From positions 1-64,000 of the forward strand of contig JAFEBB010000017.1 of NCBI GenBank assembly GCA_018266075.1: a stretch of DNA of 64,000 nt, written 5' to 3'. This document shows, in pieces, positions 8,624 to 18,215 of the stretch. Under the pieces are notes generated by a model. That model searched no databases and was not told where the DNA came from. It saw nothing but the letters and a program-made list of their open reading frames with translations. Source of the DNA: Deltaproteobacteria bacterium (GTDB lineage Bacteria > Myxococcota > Myxococcia > Myxococcales > SZAS-1). The position numbers and the translations under genes were made by a program. Position 1 is the first letter of the stretch. Each line of letters begins with the position of its first letter.

Positions 8624-8983
8624 ATGACCCAGCACGAAGCCCTCGCCCACGAAGCCTTCAAGAAGCTCATCGCCCGCCGCCGCGCGCTTTTGCGTCTGGT
8701 GCCCGAGCTCGCGCAACAGGAACAGGCCGAGCGCGAGTCCGCGCCGAACGATTGGATCGACCGCGCGGTGTCCGTGGAGACCGAAACCCTCCTGAAGAAG
8801 CTGGCCGACACCGAGCGCAAGGAGCTCACCGAGATCGACGCGGCGCTGGAGCGCATCGCCAACCACCAGTTCGGGGTCTGCGAGGGCTGCGGTCGCAGCA
8901 TTCCCAAGCGGCGCCTGGAGGCCTTGCCCGAGGCGCGCACCTGCGTGGCCTGCGGCGAGGAGCGCGAGCGCGTCGCGGGCTGA
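8624..8983 (+). CDS. TraR/DksA-family zinc-finger protein
   Basis: A 119-residue protein with a long N-terminal helical region (residues 1-75, rich in Glu/Arg) and a C-terminal C4 zinc finger, FGVCEGCGRSIPKRRLEALP then CVACGEE. This is the layout of DksA/TraR proteins, which enter the RNA polymerase secondary channel and alter promoter kinetics, often with ppGpp. It is shorter than E. coli DksA (151), and a DxxDxA-type coiled-coil tip is not obvious, so a specialised regulator is more likely than the housekeeping DksA. Preceded by ggagaac at 8614-8620. Same direction as the Usp gene, 21-bp gap. Confidence 0.88.
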   Translation: MTQHEALAHEAFKKLIARRRALLRLVPELAQQEQAERESAPNDWIDRAVSVETETLLKKLADTERKELTEIDAALERIANHQFGVCEGCGRSIPKRRLEALPEARTCVACGEERERVAG

Positions 8984-9140
8984 TCGCGAGCGGGTGGGAA
9001 AGAGCCGGCGTCGGATCCGAGTGGATCCGGCGCCGGTCGCATTTTCAGCGCCCTCGATGAGGGCCATGCAGCTTCTGCGTGTGCCCTGCCCCCACGTCCC
9101 TTGGAGCGCGCGCGGCACCGAATCTGCAATCCATCCGCAC

Positions 9141-10001
9141 ATGACCACGACCACGCCCAAGAGCCTCCGAATGGAGAGCCGCCGCGCCGAGAGCGCCGCG
9201 CTCGATCGCCTCTTTGCCCAGGCCGGCCGCGCGCCCGCGCTCGAGCACGAGGAACAGCTCGACCTCGCCCGGCTCCATCGCCACGGCGACGCCGCTGCAG
9301 GCCAGGCGCTCGTGGTCGCGAATCTCCGCCTAGTGGTGAGCCTGGTGAACCGCCTGGGCGCGCGCATGCCCGGGCACAAGCTCGACCTGGTGCAAGAGGG
9401 CACCGAGGGCCTGCTCCGCGCGCTGCGCCACTTCGATCCCGATCGCGGCGTGGCCTTCAGCACCTACGCCGGCTGGTGGATCCGCGCGCACATCTTCCGC
9501 TACCTGCTCCTCAACTGGCGCCTGGTGCGCGTGGGAACGACGCGCGAGCACCGGCAGATCTTCTTCAACCTCGCGCGCGAGAAGCAGCGCCTCGAGAACC
9601 GCGGCGAAGTCGCCGACGCGCCCCGGCTCGCGCGCGCGCTGGGCACCACGCCCGAGCTGGTCGAGGACCTGGGGCGGCACCTCGCCCAGTCGGAGGCCAG
9701 TGAGGAGGTCGCCCTGGCGCTCTCCGCCGACGCGGAGGCGCAGCCCGACGCAATCCTGGAGCACCGCGAGATCCACGACGCGCTCGAGAAGCTCCTGGGA
9801 GAGTTCGAGGCAGAGCTGCCCGCGCGCGAGCGCAAGGTCGTCGGTCTGCGCTGGCGCGGCGAGGAGCCGACCACGTTGCGCGCCTGCGGAAAGAAGCTGG
9901 GCGTGAGCGGCGAGCGGGTGCGCCAGCTCGAGGCCGGCTTGCTGCAGCGCTTCACCCGGCGTGCGCGCGCCAAGCTCGCGCCCGCGCTCCTGTCCGCATG
10001 A
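9141..10001 (+). CDS. RNA polymerase sigma-70 family factor (RpoH/group 2-3-like)
   Basis: A 286-residue sigma factor. Region 2 is clear (VVANLRLVVSLVNRLGARMP, then LDLVQEGTEGLLRALRHFDP and FSTYAGWWIRAHIFRYLLLN), with the aromatic residues of 2.3 that melt promoters. Region 3 is reduced. Region 4 ends with LRACGKKLGVSGERVRQLEA, the helix-turn-helix for the -35 box. There is no region 1.1. Closest in layout to RpoH-type heat-shock/stress sigma factors. I choose ATG 9141 (MTTTTPKS); upstream starts would add a non-conserved leader. Stop overlaps the CBS gene (ATGA). Its presence here suggests a self-contained regulon. Confidence 0.88.
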   Translation: MTTTTPKSLRMESRRAESAALDRLFAQAGRAPALEHEEQLDLARLHRHGDAAAGQALVVANLRLVVSLVNRLGARMPGHKLDLVQEGTEGLLRALRHFDPDRGVAFSTYAGWWIRAHIFRYLLLNWRLVRVGTTREHRQIFFNLAREKQRLENRGEVADAPRLARALGTTPELVEDLGRHLAQSEASEEVALALSADAEAQPDAILEHREIHDALEKLLGEFEAELPARERKVVGLRWRGEEPTTLRACGKKLGVSGERVRQLEAGLLQRFTRRARAKLAPALLSA

Positions 10002-10441
10002 AAGCCGCGAGGCCCGCCATGATGCTCACCTGCGAAGAGGTGATGAAGAAGCCGCTGGTCACCGTCACCGAGAAGGACGACCTCGGCCTGGCCGTCGCGC
10101 TCCTGCAACACCACGGCTTTCGCCACCTGCCCGTGCTCCGCGAGCGCCGCCTGGTGGGGCTGCTCACCCAGACCGACCTCTGGCGCGCGAAGCACGACCT
10201 GGGCGCTGCGTCCATCACGCCGGTCTGCGACGCCATGGTCACGACCGTGAAGACCGTGCGCCGCCGCACGCCGGTGCGCCACGCAGCGCGGCTGATGATG
10301 GCCAACCACGTCTCCTGCCTGCCGGTGGTCGAGGAGGACGGCACCCTGGTGGGCCTGCTCACGGCGTCCGACCTGGTGGAGCTCGCCGCCGAGCTGGCCG
10401 AAGAGCTCGACCGCGAAGACATCGAGATCTGCCGCGGCTGA
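9998..10441 (+). CDS. Tandem CBS-domain protein
   Basis: A 147-residue protein made of two CBS domains (about 14-68 and 78-135). The first contains VTVTEKDDLGLAVALLQHHG and FRHLPVLRERRLVGLLTQTD; the second has TVRRRTPVRHAARLMMANHV and LPVVEEDGTLVGLLTASDLV. CBS pairs bind adenine nucleotides and act as energy or redox sensors. Stand-alone CBS pairs occur among hypoxia-induced proteins of other bacteria. ATG overlaps the sigma-factor stop (ATGA at 9998-10001), implying joint translation. Target unknown; control of the neighbouring sigma factor is a possible but unsupported idea. Confidence 0.9.
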   Translation: MKAARPAMMLTCEEVMKKPLVTVTEKDDLGLAVALLQHHGFRHLPVLRERRLVGLLTQTDLWRAKHDLGAASITPVCDAMVTTVKTVRRRTPVRHAARLMMANHVSCLPVVEEDGTLVGLLTASDLVELAAELAEELDREDIEICRG

Positions 10442-10459
10442 GCGCCGAAGGAGCGAACC

Positions 10460-11248
10460 ATGAACGTCCGACTTGCGCTGCTGTCCCCGCTGCTGCTGAT
10501 GGCCCACGCCGCGCCGGTGAGGTCCGGAACGCCCGCCGAGCTGCGCGATCTCGTGCCCGCCGTGGACGCGAGCCCCGACGAGCTCTCGAGCGCCGCGCAC
10601 GAGCTCCAGACCGCCGAGCTCCGCGCCGCCGTGCTGCGACAGCGGGTGATCCAGGAGGAGCTGGACACCGTCGATCGCCTCCAGGAGGTGCTCGACCAGG
10701 ACAAGTCGATCGAGGTCATGCCGCACGAGGTGGTGCGCCTCCGCGCGGAGCGCTCGCTGCTCACCAGCGCCGAGGAGGTCGCGGGGGATGCGGTGCTCGG
10801 GCTGCGCACCCGCTTCGGCGCCGACGCCATCGATGCGGCCGAGAAGCCCTGGAGCCGTCGCCGCGACCTGAACGTGCCTGGCCTGCTCGAGTCGGCGGAG
10901 CGTCGGGCCGCGCCAGGCGCCCGGGACAGCGTGCGCGCGCGCGTGGAGGCCGAGGTGGCCCGCGTGGCCCGCGCCGAGCACCGCCTGGATGACCTCGGCG
11001 AGTCCGTGCTGCCCGATGTCTCCGAGGCGCTCACCGCCGCGCTGGTCGACCTGTCCGACGGCGGGAGCATGCTGGACGTCCTCGAGGCGCTGGGGCAGAC
11101 GGCGCGCGTGCGCGGCGAGCTCGTGGATCAGGCCCTCGACCGCGAGGTGGCGCTGGTCCGGCTCGAGCTGCTCACCGGCCAGGTGCTCACGGGGGCGCCC
11201 GAGCCCCGGCGCTTCACGCCGGCGACGCAGGTGGGCAGCCTTCCGTAG
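10460..11248 (+). CDS. Exported helical protein of unknown function
   Basis: A 262-residue protein with a probable signal peptide (RLALLSPLLLMAHAAP) and then almost entirely amphipathic, Glu/Arg/Leu-rich helix, resembling the long helices of TolC-type or coiled-coil periplasmic proteins. I recognise no domain. ATG 10460 follows gaaggagcg. It sits between the CBS gene (18-bp gap) and the HAD-ATPase fusion (6-bp gap), so it is part of the same operon. An outer-membrane efflux-like fold is possible, but the protein is too short for a full TolC protomer. Confidence 0.6.
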   Translation: MNVRLALLSPLLLMAHAAPVRSGTPAELRDLVPAVDASPDELSSAAHELQTAELRAAVLRQRVIQEELDTVDRLQEVLDQDKSIEVMPHEVVRLRAERSLLTSAEEVAGDAVLGLRTRFGADAIDAAEKPWSRRRDLNVPGLLESAERRAAPGARDSVRARVEAEVARVARAEHRLDDLGESVLPDVSEALTAALVDLSDGGSMLDVLEALGQTARVRGELVDQALDREVALVRLELLTGQVLTGAPEPRRFTPATQVGSLP

Positions 11249-11254
11249 GACGCC

Positions 11255-12985
11255 ATGGGCTTCTCGTTCCACGCGGTCGCGACCGACTACGACGGCACCC
11301 TCACCCAGGGCGGCCGGCCGACCGACGCGGTGCTCGCCGCGCTCGCGCGCACGCGCGCCGCAGGGCGCCGGGTGGTCCTGGTGACCGGGCGCATCCTCGC
11401 CGAGCTGCAGCGCGACTTTCCCGACGTGGAGCAGCACTTCGACGCGCTCGTGCTCGAGAACGGCGCGGTGGTGAGGAGCGCGCTCGGGCATCGGCGCGTG
11501 GTTCTCGGCGTGTCCGAGGCGCTCGACGCGGCGCTGCGCGACGCCGGCATCGCCTTTCGACGCGGCGAGGCCATCCTCGCGACCCAGGCCGACGCGGCCG
11601 GCATCGCGCTGGGGGCCATCGCCAAGCTGGGGCTCGATGCGCAGCTCGTTCGAAATCGAAGCGAGCTGATGATCACGCCCTCGGGCGTCTCCAAGGGCAC
11701 CGGGGTGCGCGAGGCCCTGGGGGATCTCGGCGTCTCCGTGCACTGCGCGGTGGCCGTGGGCGACGCCGAGAACGACCACGCGCTCCTCGACGCCTGCGAG
11801 CTCGGCGTGGCCGTGGGCAACGCCGTGGACGCGCTCAAGGCTCGCGCCGACGTGGTGCTCGCCAAGCCCGCGGGCGAAGGGGTGATGGAGCTGCTCGAGG
11901 GGCCGATCTTGTCCGGCGCGTCGACGCTGAGGCCGCGGCGCTGGCAGGTGGAGCTCGGCCTGGGCCTCGACGGCGCACCGGTGCACATCCCCGGCTCGGG
12001 CGCGAACCTGCTCGTGGCCGGCGAGAGCGGCTGCGGCAAGAGCTACATGGCCGGGCTCATCACCGAGCGGCTCATCGGGCTGGGCTACTCGGCGTGCGTG
12101 ATCGACCCCGAGGGCGACTACGAGGCGCTCGGTCATCTGCGCGGCGTGATGGTCGTCGGCGGCGACTCACCCCTGCCGACCCCCGGCCAGCTCCCGGCCG
12201 CGCTCCGGCATCGGTTCGGCTCGCTGGTGGTCGACCTGTCGCACCTGCCGCCGGAGTCGCGCGCGGGCTACGTGAACGATGCGCTCGCCGAGCTCCAGCG
12301 GCTGCGCGAGGCCACCGGCTCGCCGCACTGGATCGTGGTCGACGAGGCGCACGTGCCCTTCGGCGAGGGCGCGCCCACGGACCCCGACCTCGATCTCGAT
12401 GAGAAGGGCCTGTGCCTCGTCACCTACCTGCCCGAGCGGCTCAAGCCGCACGTGCTCTCGGAGATGGATCTCTTCCTCTTCCCGCTGCCCAAGTCGGGGC
12501 GCGCGCGGCCGGGGCTGCTCGCGCCCGCGGGCGTGGACGTGGCGCCGCTGGTGACGCCGGGCCGCTCGGCGGTCCTGGTCGATGGGCGGGGAAGCCCACC
12601 GCGCACCTTCCACATCGCCGCGCGGCACAGCGTGCACGTGCGCCACTGGCACAAGTACATGCACGCGCAGCTCCCGGTGCACCTGCACTTCCTCTTCCGC
12701 GCGCCCGACAATGCCGTGCTCTGCGCCGCGGGAAACGTGAGCGAGCTCCACCACGACCTGCTCGGTGTGCCGGGCGCGTCGGTGGCCCACCACGCGGCGC
12801 AGGGCGACTTCTCGCGCTGGGCCGCGGGCTCGCTGCAGGATCGCGATCTCGCGGACGCGCTCGCGAAGGCCGAGCGCTCGCTCGGTCAGGGCACCGAGGC
12901 GGTGCGGCACGGGCTGCTCGAGGCCATCGAGCGGCGCTACCTCGAGGCCGGGCCGGCCGCCGCGCCCCGACCGATGGCGCGCTGA
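11255..12985 (+). CDS. HAD-family phosphatase fused to a HerA/FtsK-like P-loop ATPase
   Basis: A 576-residue fusion. Residues 1-210 are a HAD hydrolase of the Cof/IIB type: ATDYDGTLTQGG (nucleophile Asp), VVLVTGRILAEL, and AVAVGDAENDHALLDACELG (distal Asp pair). Residues 225-470 are a P-loop ATPase: GESGCGKSYMAG (Walker A near 255) and HWIVVDEAHVPF (Walker B near 362), with a DPEGDY segment typical of HerA/DUF87 ATPases. The last 100 residues are a separate His-rich, then helical, region. HAD IIB enzymes act on sugar phosphates or phosphoproteins; HerA-like ATPases move DNA or assemble machines. Why they are joined is unknown. Last gene of the 8165-12985 cluster. Confidence 0.8.
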   Translation: MGFSFHAVATDYDGTLTQGGRPTDAVLAALARTRAAGRRVVLVTGRILAELQRDFPDVEQHFDALVLENGAVVRSALGHRRVVLGVSEALDAALRDAGIAFRRGEAILATQADAAGIALGAIAKLGLDAQLVRNRSELMITPSGVSKGTGVREALGDLGVSVHCAVAVGDAENDHALLDACELGVAVGNAVDALKARADVVLAKPAGEGVMELLEGPILSGASTLRPRRWQVELGLGLDGAPVHIPGSGANLLVAGESGCGKSYMAGLITERLIGLGYSACVIDPEGDYEALGHLRGVMVVGGDSPLPTPGQLPAALRHRFGSLVVDLSHLPPESRAGYVNDALAELQRLREATGSPHWIVVDEAHVPFGEGAPTDPDLDLDEKGLCLVTYLPERLKPHVLSEMDLFLFPLPKSGRARPGLLAPAGVDVAPLVTPGRSAVLVDGRGSPPRTFHIAARHSVHVRHWHKYMHAQLPVHLHFLFRAPDNAVLCAAGNVSELHHDLLGVPGASVAHHAAQGDFSRWAAGSLQDRDLADALAKAERSLGQGTEAVRHGLLEAIERRYLEAGPAAAPRPMAR

Positions 12986-13104
12986 GCTTGCGCCACCCGC
13001 GCGCGCAACGCCCCGCGCGGACGTGGAAAACGCAAAGCGTGCGTCGAAATGCGCCCATTGGCCAGGCCTGGACTTTGCTCCCAAGGCCCGCGCCAGGAGG
13101 TTTG

Positions 13105-14700
13105 ATGGACGCCGTCGCAACGCCCACTCCCGCAGTCCCCAATGTGCCCGTCACCCAGCAGCCGGTGGGCACCAACCCCTTCACCGCCCGCTACTGGGTG
13201 GGCCAGATGGATCTGCGCGGCATCGCGCTCTTCCGCATCGGGCTGGGGCTCTTCCTCATCTTCGACCTGCTCGACTTCGCGCCCGACCTGCGCGCCTGGT
13301 TCAGCAACGAAGGCGTGCTGCCGCTCTCGCCGTTCCTCGGCCAGTGGGCGCGCAGCACCCGCTTCGTGCTGATGGACGCGTTCTCCACGCCGCTGCTCGT
13401 CTGGGTGTACTGGGCGATCGCGCTGGCGGTGTCGATCGCCGTGGTCCTCGGCTACCGCACGCGCCTCGCGAGCGTCCTCGCGTTCGTGCTCTTCGCGGGC
13501 TTTCAGGAGCGGTTGCCGCCGCTCTTCGACGGCTCGGACACCGTGCTCCGCCTGATGCTCTTCTGGCACATGCTCACCGCGAGCGGGAACGTGTGGAGCC
13601 TGGACGCGCTGCGCGCCGAGAAGGCCGGCCGGCCGCTCTCGCGCACCGGGATGGCGCTGCCCGTCCGCATGACCGGCGTGCAGATCGGCTGGATCTACTT
13701 CTGCTCGGTCTTCTGGAAGATGGGCGGCTGGAAGTGGCACGACGGCACCGCGGTGCACTACGGCCTGCACCTCTCGCACGTGTTCGCCCGCCCCTGGGCC
13801 GCCGCCCTCGCCGACGTGCTCCCGGTGGTGCAGTTCATCACCTACTTCACGCTGGTGCTGGAGGCGTCGTTCCTCTTCCTCACCCACTTCCCGTACAAGC
13901 CGCGGCTCTTCAAGGCCATCGCGCTGCTCGCGGGCGTGGCGCTGCACGGCGGCATCTTCCTCACCATCAACGTGGGCCACTTCTCGTTCTTGATGCCGCT
14001 CTGCTACGTGGCGATGTTCGAGGGCGACTGGGCGCAGTGGGTGGTGGACCACGCGTCGCGACTGCTGAAGCTGGACAGCTGGCGTGCGCGCTTCGAAGCC
14101 TGGGCGAGCACCATCCCGGCGCCGCGCGAGACCAGGCCGGGGTGGCCTCGCGCGCGCGCCTGGGGTTGGACAGCCGCCGGCGTCTGGTACGTGCTGGTGT
14201 GCTGGTACTCGATGCCCAAGACCGTGGTGCCCGCGCAGCCGCACGCGGTGGAGACCGCGATTCAGTACGCGTCGATGTGGAGCAGCTGGGACATGTTCGC
14301 GCCCAACCCGCTCTCGACCGACTACCACCTCTCCGCGCCCGCAGTGTTCGAGGACGGCTCGACCACGGACCTGCTCGGCGAGGGCGGCGACCAGCGCGGC
14401 TTCTTCTTCACCCGCTGGTGGAAGTACATGGAGAACGTGACCGGCGGCGGCGAGCTCTTGCCGCTGGAGTGGGGCCGGTACATGTGCCGCGAGCACAACC
14501 AGAACCTCAAGCCCGGCCAGCCGCGGCTGTACACGTTCACGCTCTACAAGGACAACATCGACATCCCCAAGATCGGCGAGCCGTGGCCGGCCGTGCAGCG
14601 TCAGAGCGTGTGGAACCACCGCTGCTTCGACTTGCCCGGCAACAAGCCCGGACCGAGCCTCCCGGTCGCCATGAACCAGGCGCCGAAGCGATTGCCGTAA
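13105..14700 (+). CDS. HTTM-domain membrane protein (gamma-carboxylase-like)
   Basis: A 531-residue multi-helix membrane protein. After a Pro-rich leader the first helix reads DLRGIALFRIGLGLFLIFDL, the usual opening of HTTM (horizontally transferred transmembrane) proteins related to vitamin K-dependent gamma-carboxylase. About eight membrane segments follow, including the conserved WKMGGWKWHDGTAVHYGLHL region. A soluble C-terminal part starts near 370 (MWSSWDMFAPNP). Bacterial members mostly have no proven activity. The start is ATG 13105 behind a perfect aggagg. A 119-bp gap separates it from the preceding cluster, so it probably has its own promoter. Confidence 0.8.
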   Translation: MDAVATPTPAVPNVPVTQQPVGTNPFTARYWVGQMDLRGIALFRIGLGLFLIFDLLDFAPDLRAWFSNEGVLPLSPFLGQWARSTRFVLMDAFSTPLLVWVYWAIALAVSIAVVLGYRTRLASVLAFVLFAGFQERLPPLFDGSDTVLRLMLFWHMLTASGNVWSLDALRAEKAGRPLSRTGMALPVRMTGVQIGWIYFCSVFWKMGGWKWHDGTAVHYGLHLSHVFARPWAAALADVLPVVQFITYFTLVLEASFLFLTHFPYKPRLFKAIALLAGVALHGGIFLTINVGHFSFLMPLCYVAMFEGDWAQWVVDHASRLLKLDSWRARFEAWASTIPAPRETRPGWPRARAWGWTAAGVWYVLVCWYSMPKTVVPAQPHAVETAIQYASMWSSWDMFAPNPLSTDYHLSAPAVFEDGSTTDLLGEGGDQRGFFFTRWWKYMENVTGGGELLPLEWGRYMCREHNQNLKPGQPRLYTFTLYKDNIDIPKIGEPWPAVQRQSVWNHRCFDLPGNKPGPSLPVAMNQAPKRLP

Positions 14701-14708
14701 CCGTTTGG

Positions 14709-15470
14709 TTAAGACGGCTGCTCGATGGCCACCCGGTTCCGGCCGCTGCGCTTGGCCTCGTAGAGCGCAGCGTCGGCGGCGGGCATGAGCGCATCCGGCG
14801 AGCGGTGCAGCGTGGCCACGCCGAACGACGCGGTCACCGGGACGAGGCCCGAGGCCACCGACACCGGCGTCTTCTCCAGCAGCGCGCGCGCTCGTTCGGC
14901 GACGCTGGCAGCCTCCGTCGCGTCCGCGCCCGGGCAGAGGATGGCGAACTCCTCGCCGCCCACCCGGGCCACGACGTCGATGGCGCGCACCGCACCAGCG
15001 AGCTGCTTGGCCGCGTGCGCGAGCACCAGGTCGCCCACCGCGTGGCCATGCGTGTCGTTCACGCGCTTGAAGTGATCGAGGTCCACCATCACCAGCGAGA
15101 GCGGCTCGCCGGTTCGCGTGGTGCGCGTCGACTCGCGGACCAACGCCTCGCGGAACGCGCGCACGTTCGGAAGCTGGGTGAGCGCATCGGTGCGGCTGAG
15201 CGCGTCGAGCTTGTCGTTCTGCGCCGCCAGTCGATCCGACAGCCGCCCCAACACGAGCCCGAAGACCGCAAACGCCAGCGCGGTCCCCATGGCCAGGTAG
15301 AGGTAGAGCCCGGGTTGCGCCGAGAGCGCCTGGACCGGGTGGGCGACATCTCCCGACAGGAGCAGCCAGCCCAGGGGCGAACCCAGCGCAACCGCCATTC
15401 CGACGAGGAGATACACGAGCGAGCGGCGCATGACCGTCTTTGAGCACGAGTCGTGCCGAGCCGTCGACAT
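14709..15470 (-). CDS. Membrane-anchored diguanylate cyclase (GGDEF)
   Basis: A 253-residue protein, or 240 if ATG 15431 is used. Two N-terminal membrane segments (LVYLLVGMAVALGSPLGWLL and YLYLAMGTALAFAVFGLVLG) precede a GGDEF domain: DALTQLPNVRAFREAL, LVMVDLDHFKRVNDTHGH, and VGGEEFAIL. GGEEF is a catalytically competent variant. An inhibitory-site RAID lies exactly five residues before it, so product inhibition is expected. It makes c-di-GMP from two GTP. No separate sensor domain. Convergent with the HTTM gene and divergent from the acetate-kinase-like gene. It confirms that the host uses c-di-GMP, which matters for the GGDEF-like domains in the prophage. Confidence 0.92.
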   Translation of the reverse strand: MSTARHDSCSKTVMRRSLVYLLVGMAVALGSPLGWLLLSGDVAHPVQALSAQPGLYLYLAMGTALAFAVFGLVLGRLSDRLAAQNDKLDALSRTDALTQLPNVRAFREALVRESTRTTRTGEPLSLVMVDLDHFKRVNDTHGHAVGDLVLAHAAKQLAGAVRAIDVVARVGGEEFAILCPGADATEAASVAERARALLEKTPVSVASGLVPVTASFGVATLHRSPDALMPAADAALYEAKRSGRNRVAIEQPS

Positions 15471-15541
15471 CGCCCGGCGCGCAACGCCTGCACCCGTCCA
15501 CCGCCGCCGCGCATGGTCCGGTCGTTGCAGCCGCGAGGGGC

Positions 15542-16648
15542 ATGAACATCCTCACGGTCAACGTCGGCAGCGGGTCGGTGCGGCTCTGTGCCCACGGCGG
15601 AGAGTCGGAGCGCTTCCGGCTCCGGGCGGCCACCCACCTGGGCATTGATGCGCCCCAGGAGCCCTCGGCCGCGCTCGCGCAGTTCCTCTCCTGGCATGGG
15701 CTGCCCCCGCCCGACGCCGTCGTCCATCGCGTGGTCCACGGCGGCGCCGAGATCCGCGGGCCATGCCTGCTCGACGGGCGCGCCGAGCAGGCCCTGGAGG
15801 CGCTGGCTCCGCTGGCGCCGCTCTACGTTCCGCGCGCGCTGGCGTGGCTCCGGGCGACGCGCGCGCTGCCGGGCTCGCCGCCGTGCTACGCCGTGCCCGA
15901 CACGGGCTTCTTCGCCGACCTTCCGCTCGAGGCCAGCACGTACCCGCTCCCGCGCGAGCTCACCGAGCGCCTGGGACTCCGGCGCTACGGCTTCCACGGC
16001 CTGGCGCACCGCTCGATGTTGCGCAGCTTCCAGACCTTGCGACCCGAGCTGCCCAGGGGCGGCAAGTTGGTGACCCTGCAGCTCGGCGCGGGCAGCTCGG
16101 CCGCGGCGATCCAGGACGGCAAGCCGGTGGACACGTCGATGGGCTTCTCGCCGCTCGAGGGCCTGGTGATGGCCACCCGCGCGGGCGACCTCGACCCGGG
16201 CGTGGTGCTGCACCTGATCCGCCGCGGAGGCATGGACGCGGAGGCCGTCGAGCGCATGCTCTCGAACGAGTCGGGCCTGCTCGGCCTCAGCGGGCTCTCG
16301 GGCGACGTGCGCACCCTCCGAGCGACGCAGACGGCCGCCGCGCAGCTCGCCCTCGACGTCTACACCCGCCGGGCGCGCAAGTACCTGGGCGGCTACCTGG
16401 CGCTGCTGGGTGGCGCCGACGGCATCGTCCTCGGCGGCGGCGTGGCCGAGCACGACCCGGATACGCGCTCGGCCATCCTGGGGGGCCTGGAGCCGCTCGG
16501 CATCGCGTTCGACGCCGAGGCCAACCGCGACGGCCGCGGCCGGCCCCTGCGCCTCTCCACGCCCGACAGCCGCACGCAGGTCTGGCTGGTGGCCGTGGAC
16601 GAGGCCATGGAGATGCTCCTCGAGGCCGCTCCCCTGCTTTCCGACTGA
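15542..16648 (+). CDS. ackA: Acetate-kinase-family protein, atypical
   Basis: A 368-residue acetokinase-fold protein, slightly short against the usual 400. Conserved blocks: NVGSGSVR (Asn7), DAVVHRVVHGG (Arg91), VPDTGFF (catalytic Asp148), FHGLAHRSM, DTSMGFSPLEGLVMATRAGD, SGLLGLSGLSGDVRTL (Arg241) and GGGVAEHDP (Glu384). The HLGNG block that supplies His180 in the archaeal enzyme reads QLGAG here, so that histidine and the following Asn are replaced. It may have altered substrate or activity. Acetate kinase homologues recur in oxygen-limitation gene islands with Usp and CBS genes. ATG 15542. Followed 123 bp later by the NtrC-type gene. Confidence 0.78.
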   Translation: MNILTVNVGSGSVRLCAHGGESERFRLRAATHLGIDAPQEPSAALAQFLSWHGLPPPDAVVHRVVHGGAEIRGPCLLDGRAEQALEALAPLAPLYVPRALAWLRATRALPGSPPCYAVPDTGFFADLPLEASTYPLPRELTERLGLRRYGFHGLAHRSMLRSFQTLRPELPRGGKLVTLQLGAGSSAAAIQDGKPVDTSMGFSPLEGLVMATRAGDLDPGVVLHLIRRGGMDAEAVERMLSNESGLLGLSGLSGDVRTLRATQTAAAQLALDVYTRRARKYLGGYLALLGGADGIVLGGGVAEHDPDTRSAILGGLEPLGIAFDAEANRDGRGRPLRLSTPDSRTQVWLVAVDEAMEMLLEAAPLLSD

Positions 16649-16743
16649 GTTGCGGGAAGCTCCACTTCGACGCAAAGCTTGCATCCCCAGCGCCTTCCAC
16701 CCCTCCGGACGCACGCTTTGCACCCCGGAAGGCCGAAAAAGGC

Positions 16744-16758
16744 TGGCGCAGGACTTGC
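16744..16758 (+). promoter_or_regulatory. Candidate sigma-54 promoter
   Basis: tggcgcaggacttgc matches the sigma-54 consensus (TGGC at -24, TTGC at -12) with exact spacing. Transcription would start near 16770, only about two bases before the ATG at 16772, giving an almost leaderless message. Confidence 0.5.
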
Positions 16759-16771
16759 GAAGTGGGCGGAC

Positions 16772-18199
<1,428 letters not shown>

Positions 18200-18215
18200 C
18201 CGGGTTTGGGTCGAC

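Noticed and set aside
12937-15645. 902-codon open frame on the minus strand and an 892-codon frame on the plus strand
   Set aside because: Both are out-of-frame readings of the HTTM and GGDEF genes, Arg/Ala/Pro-rich and without domains.
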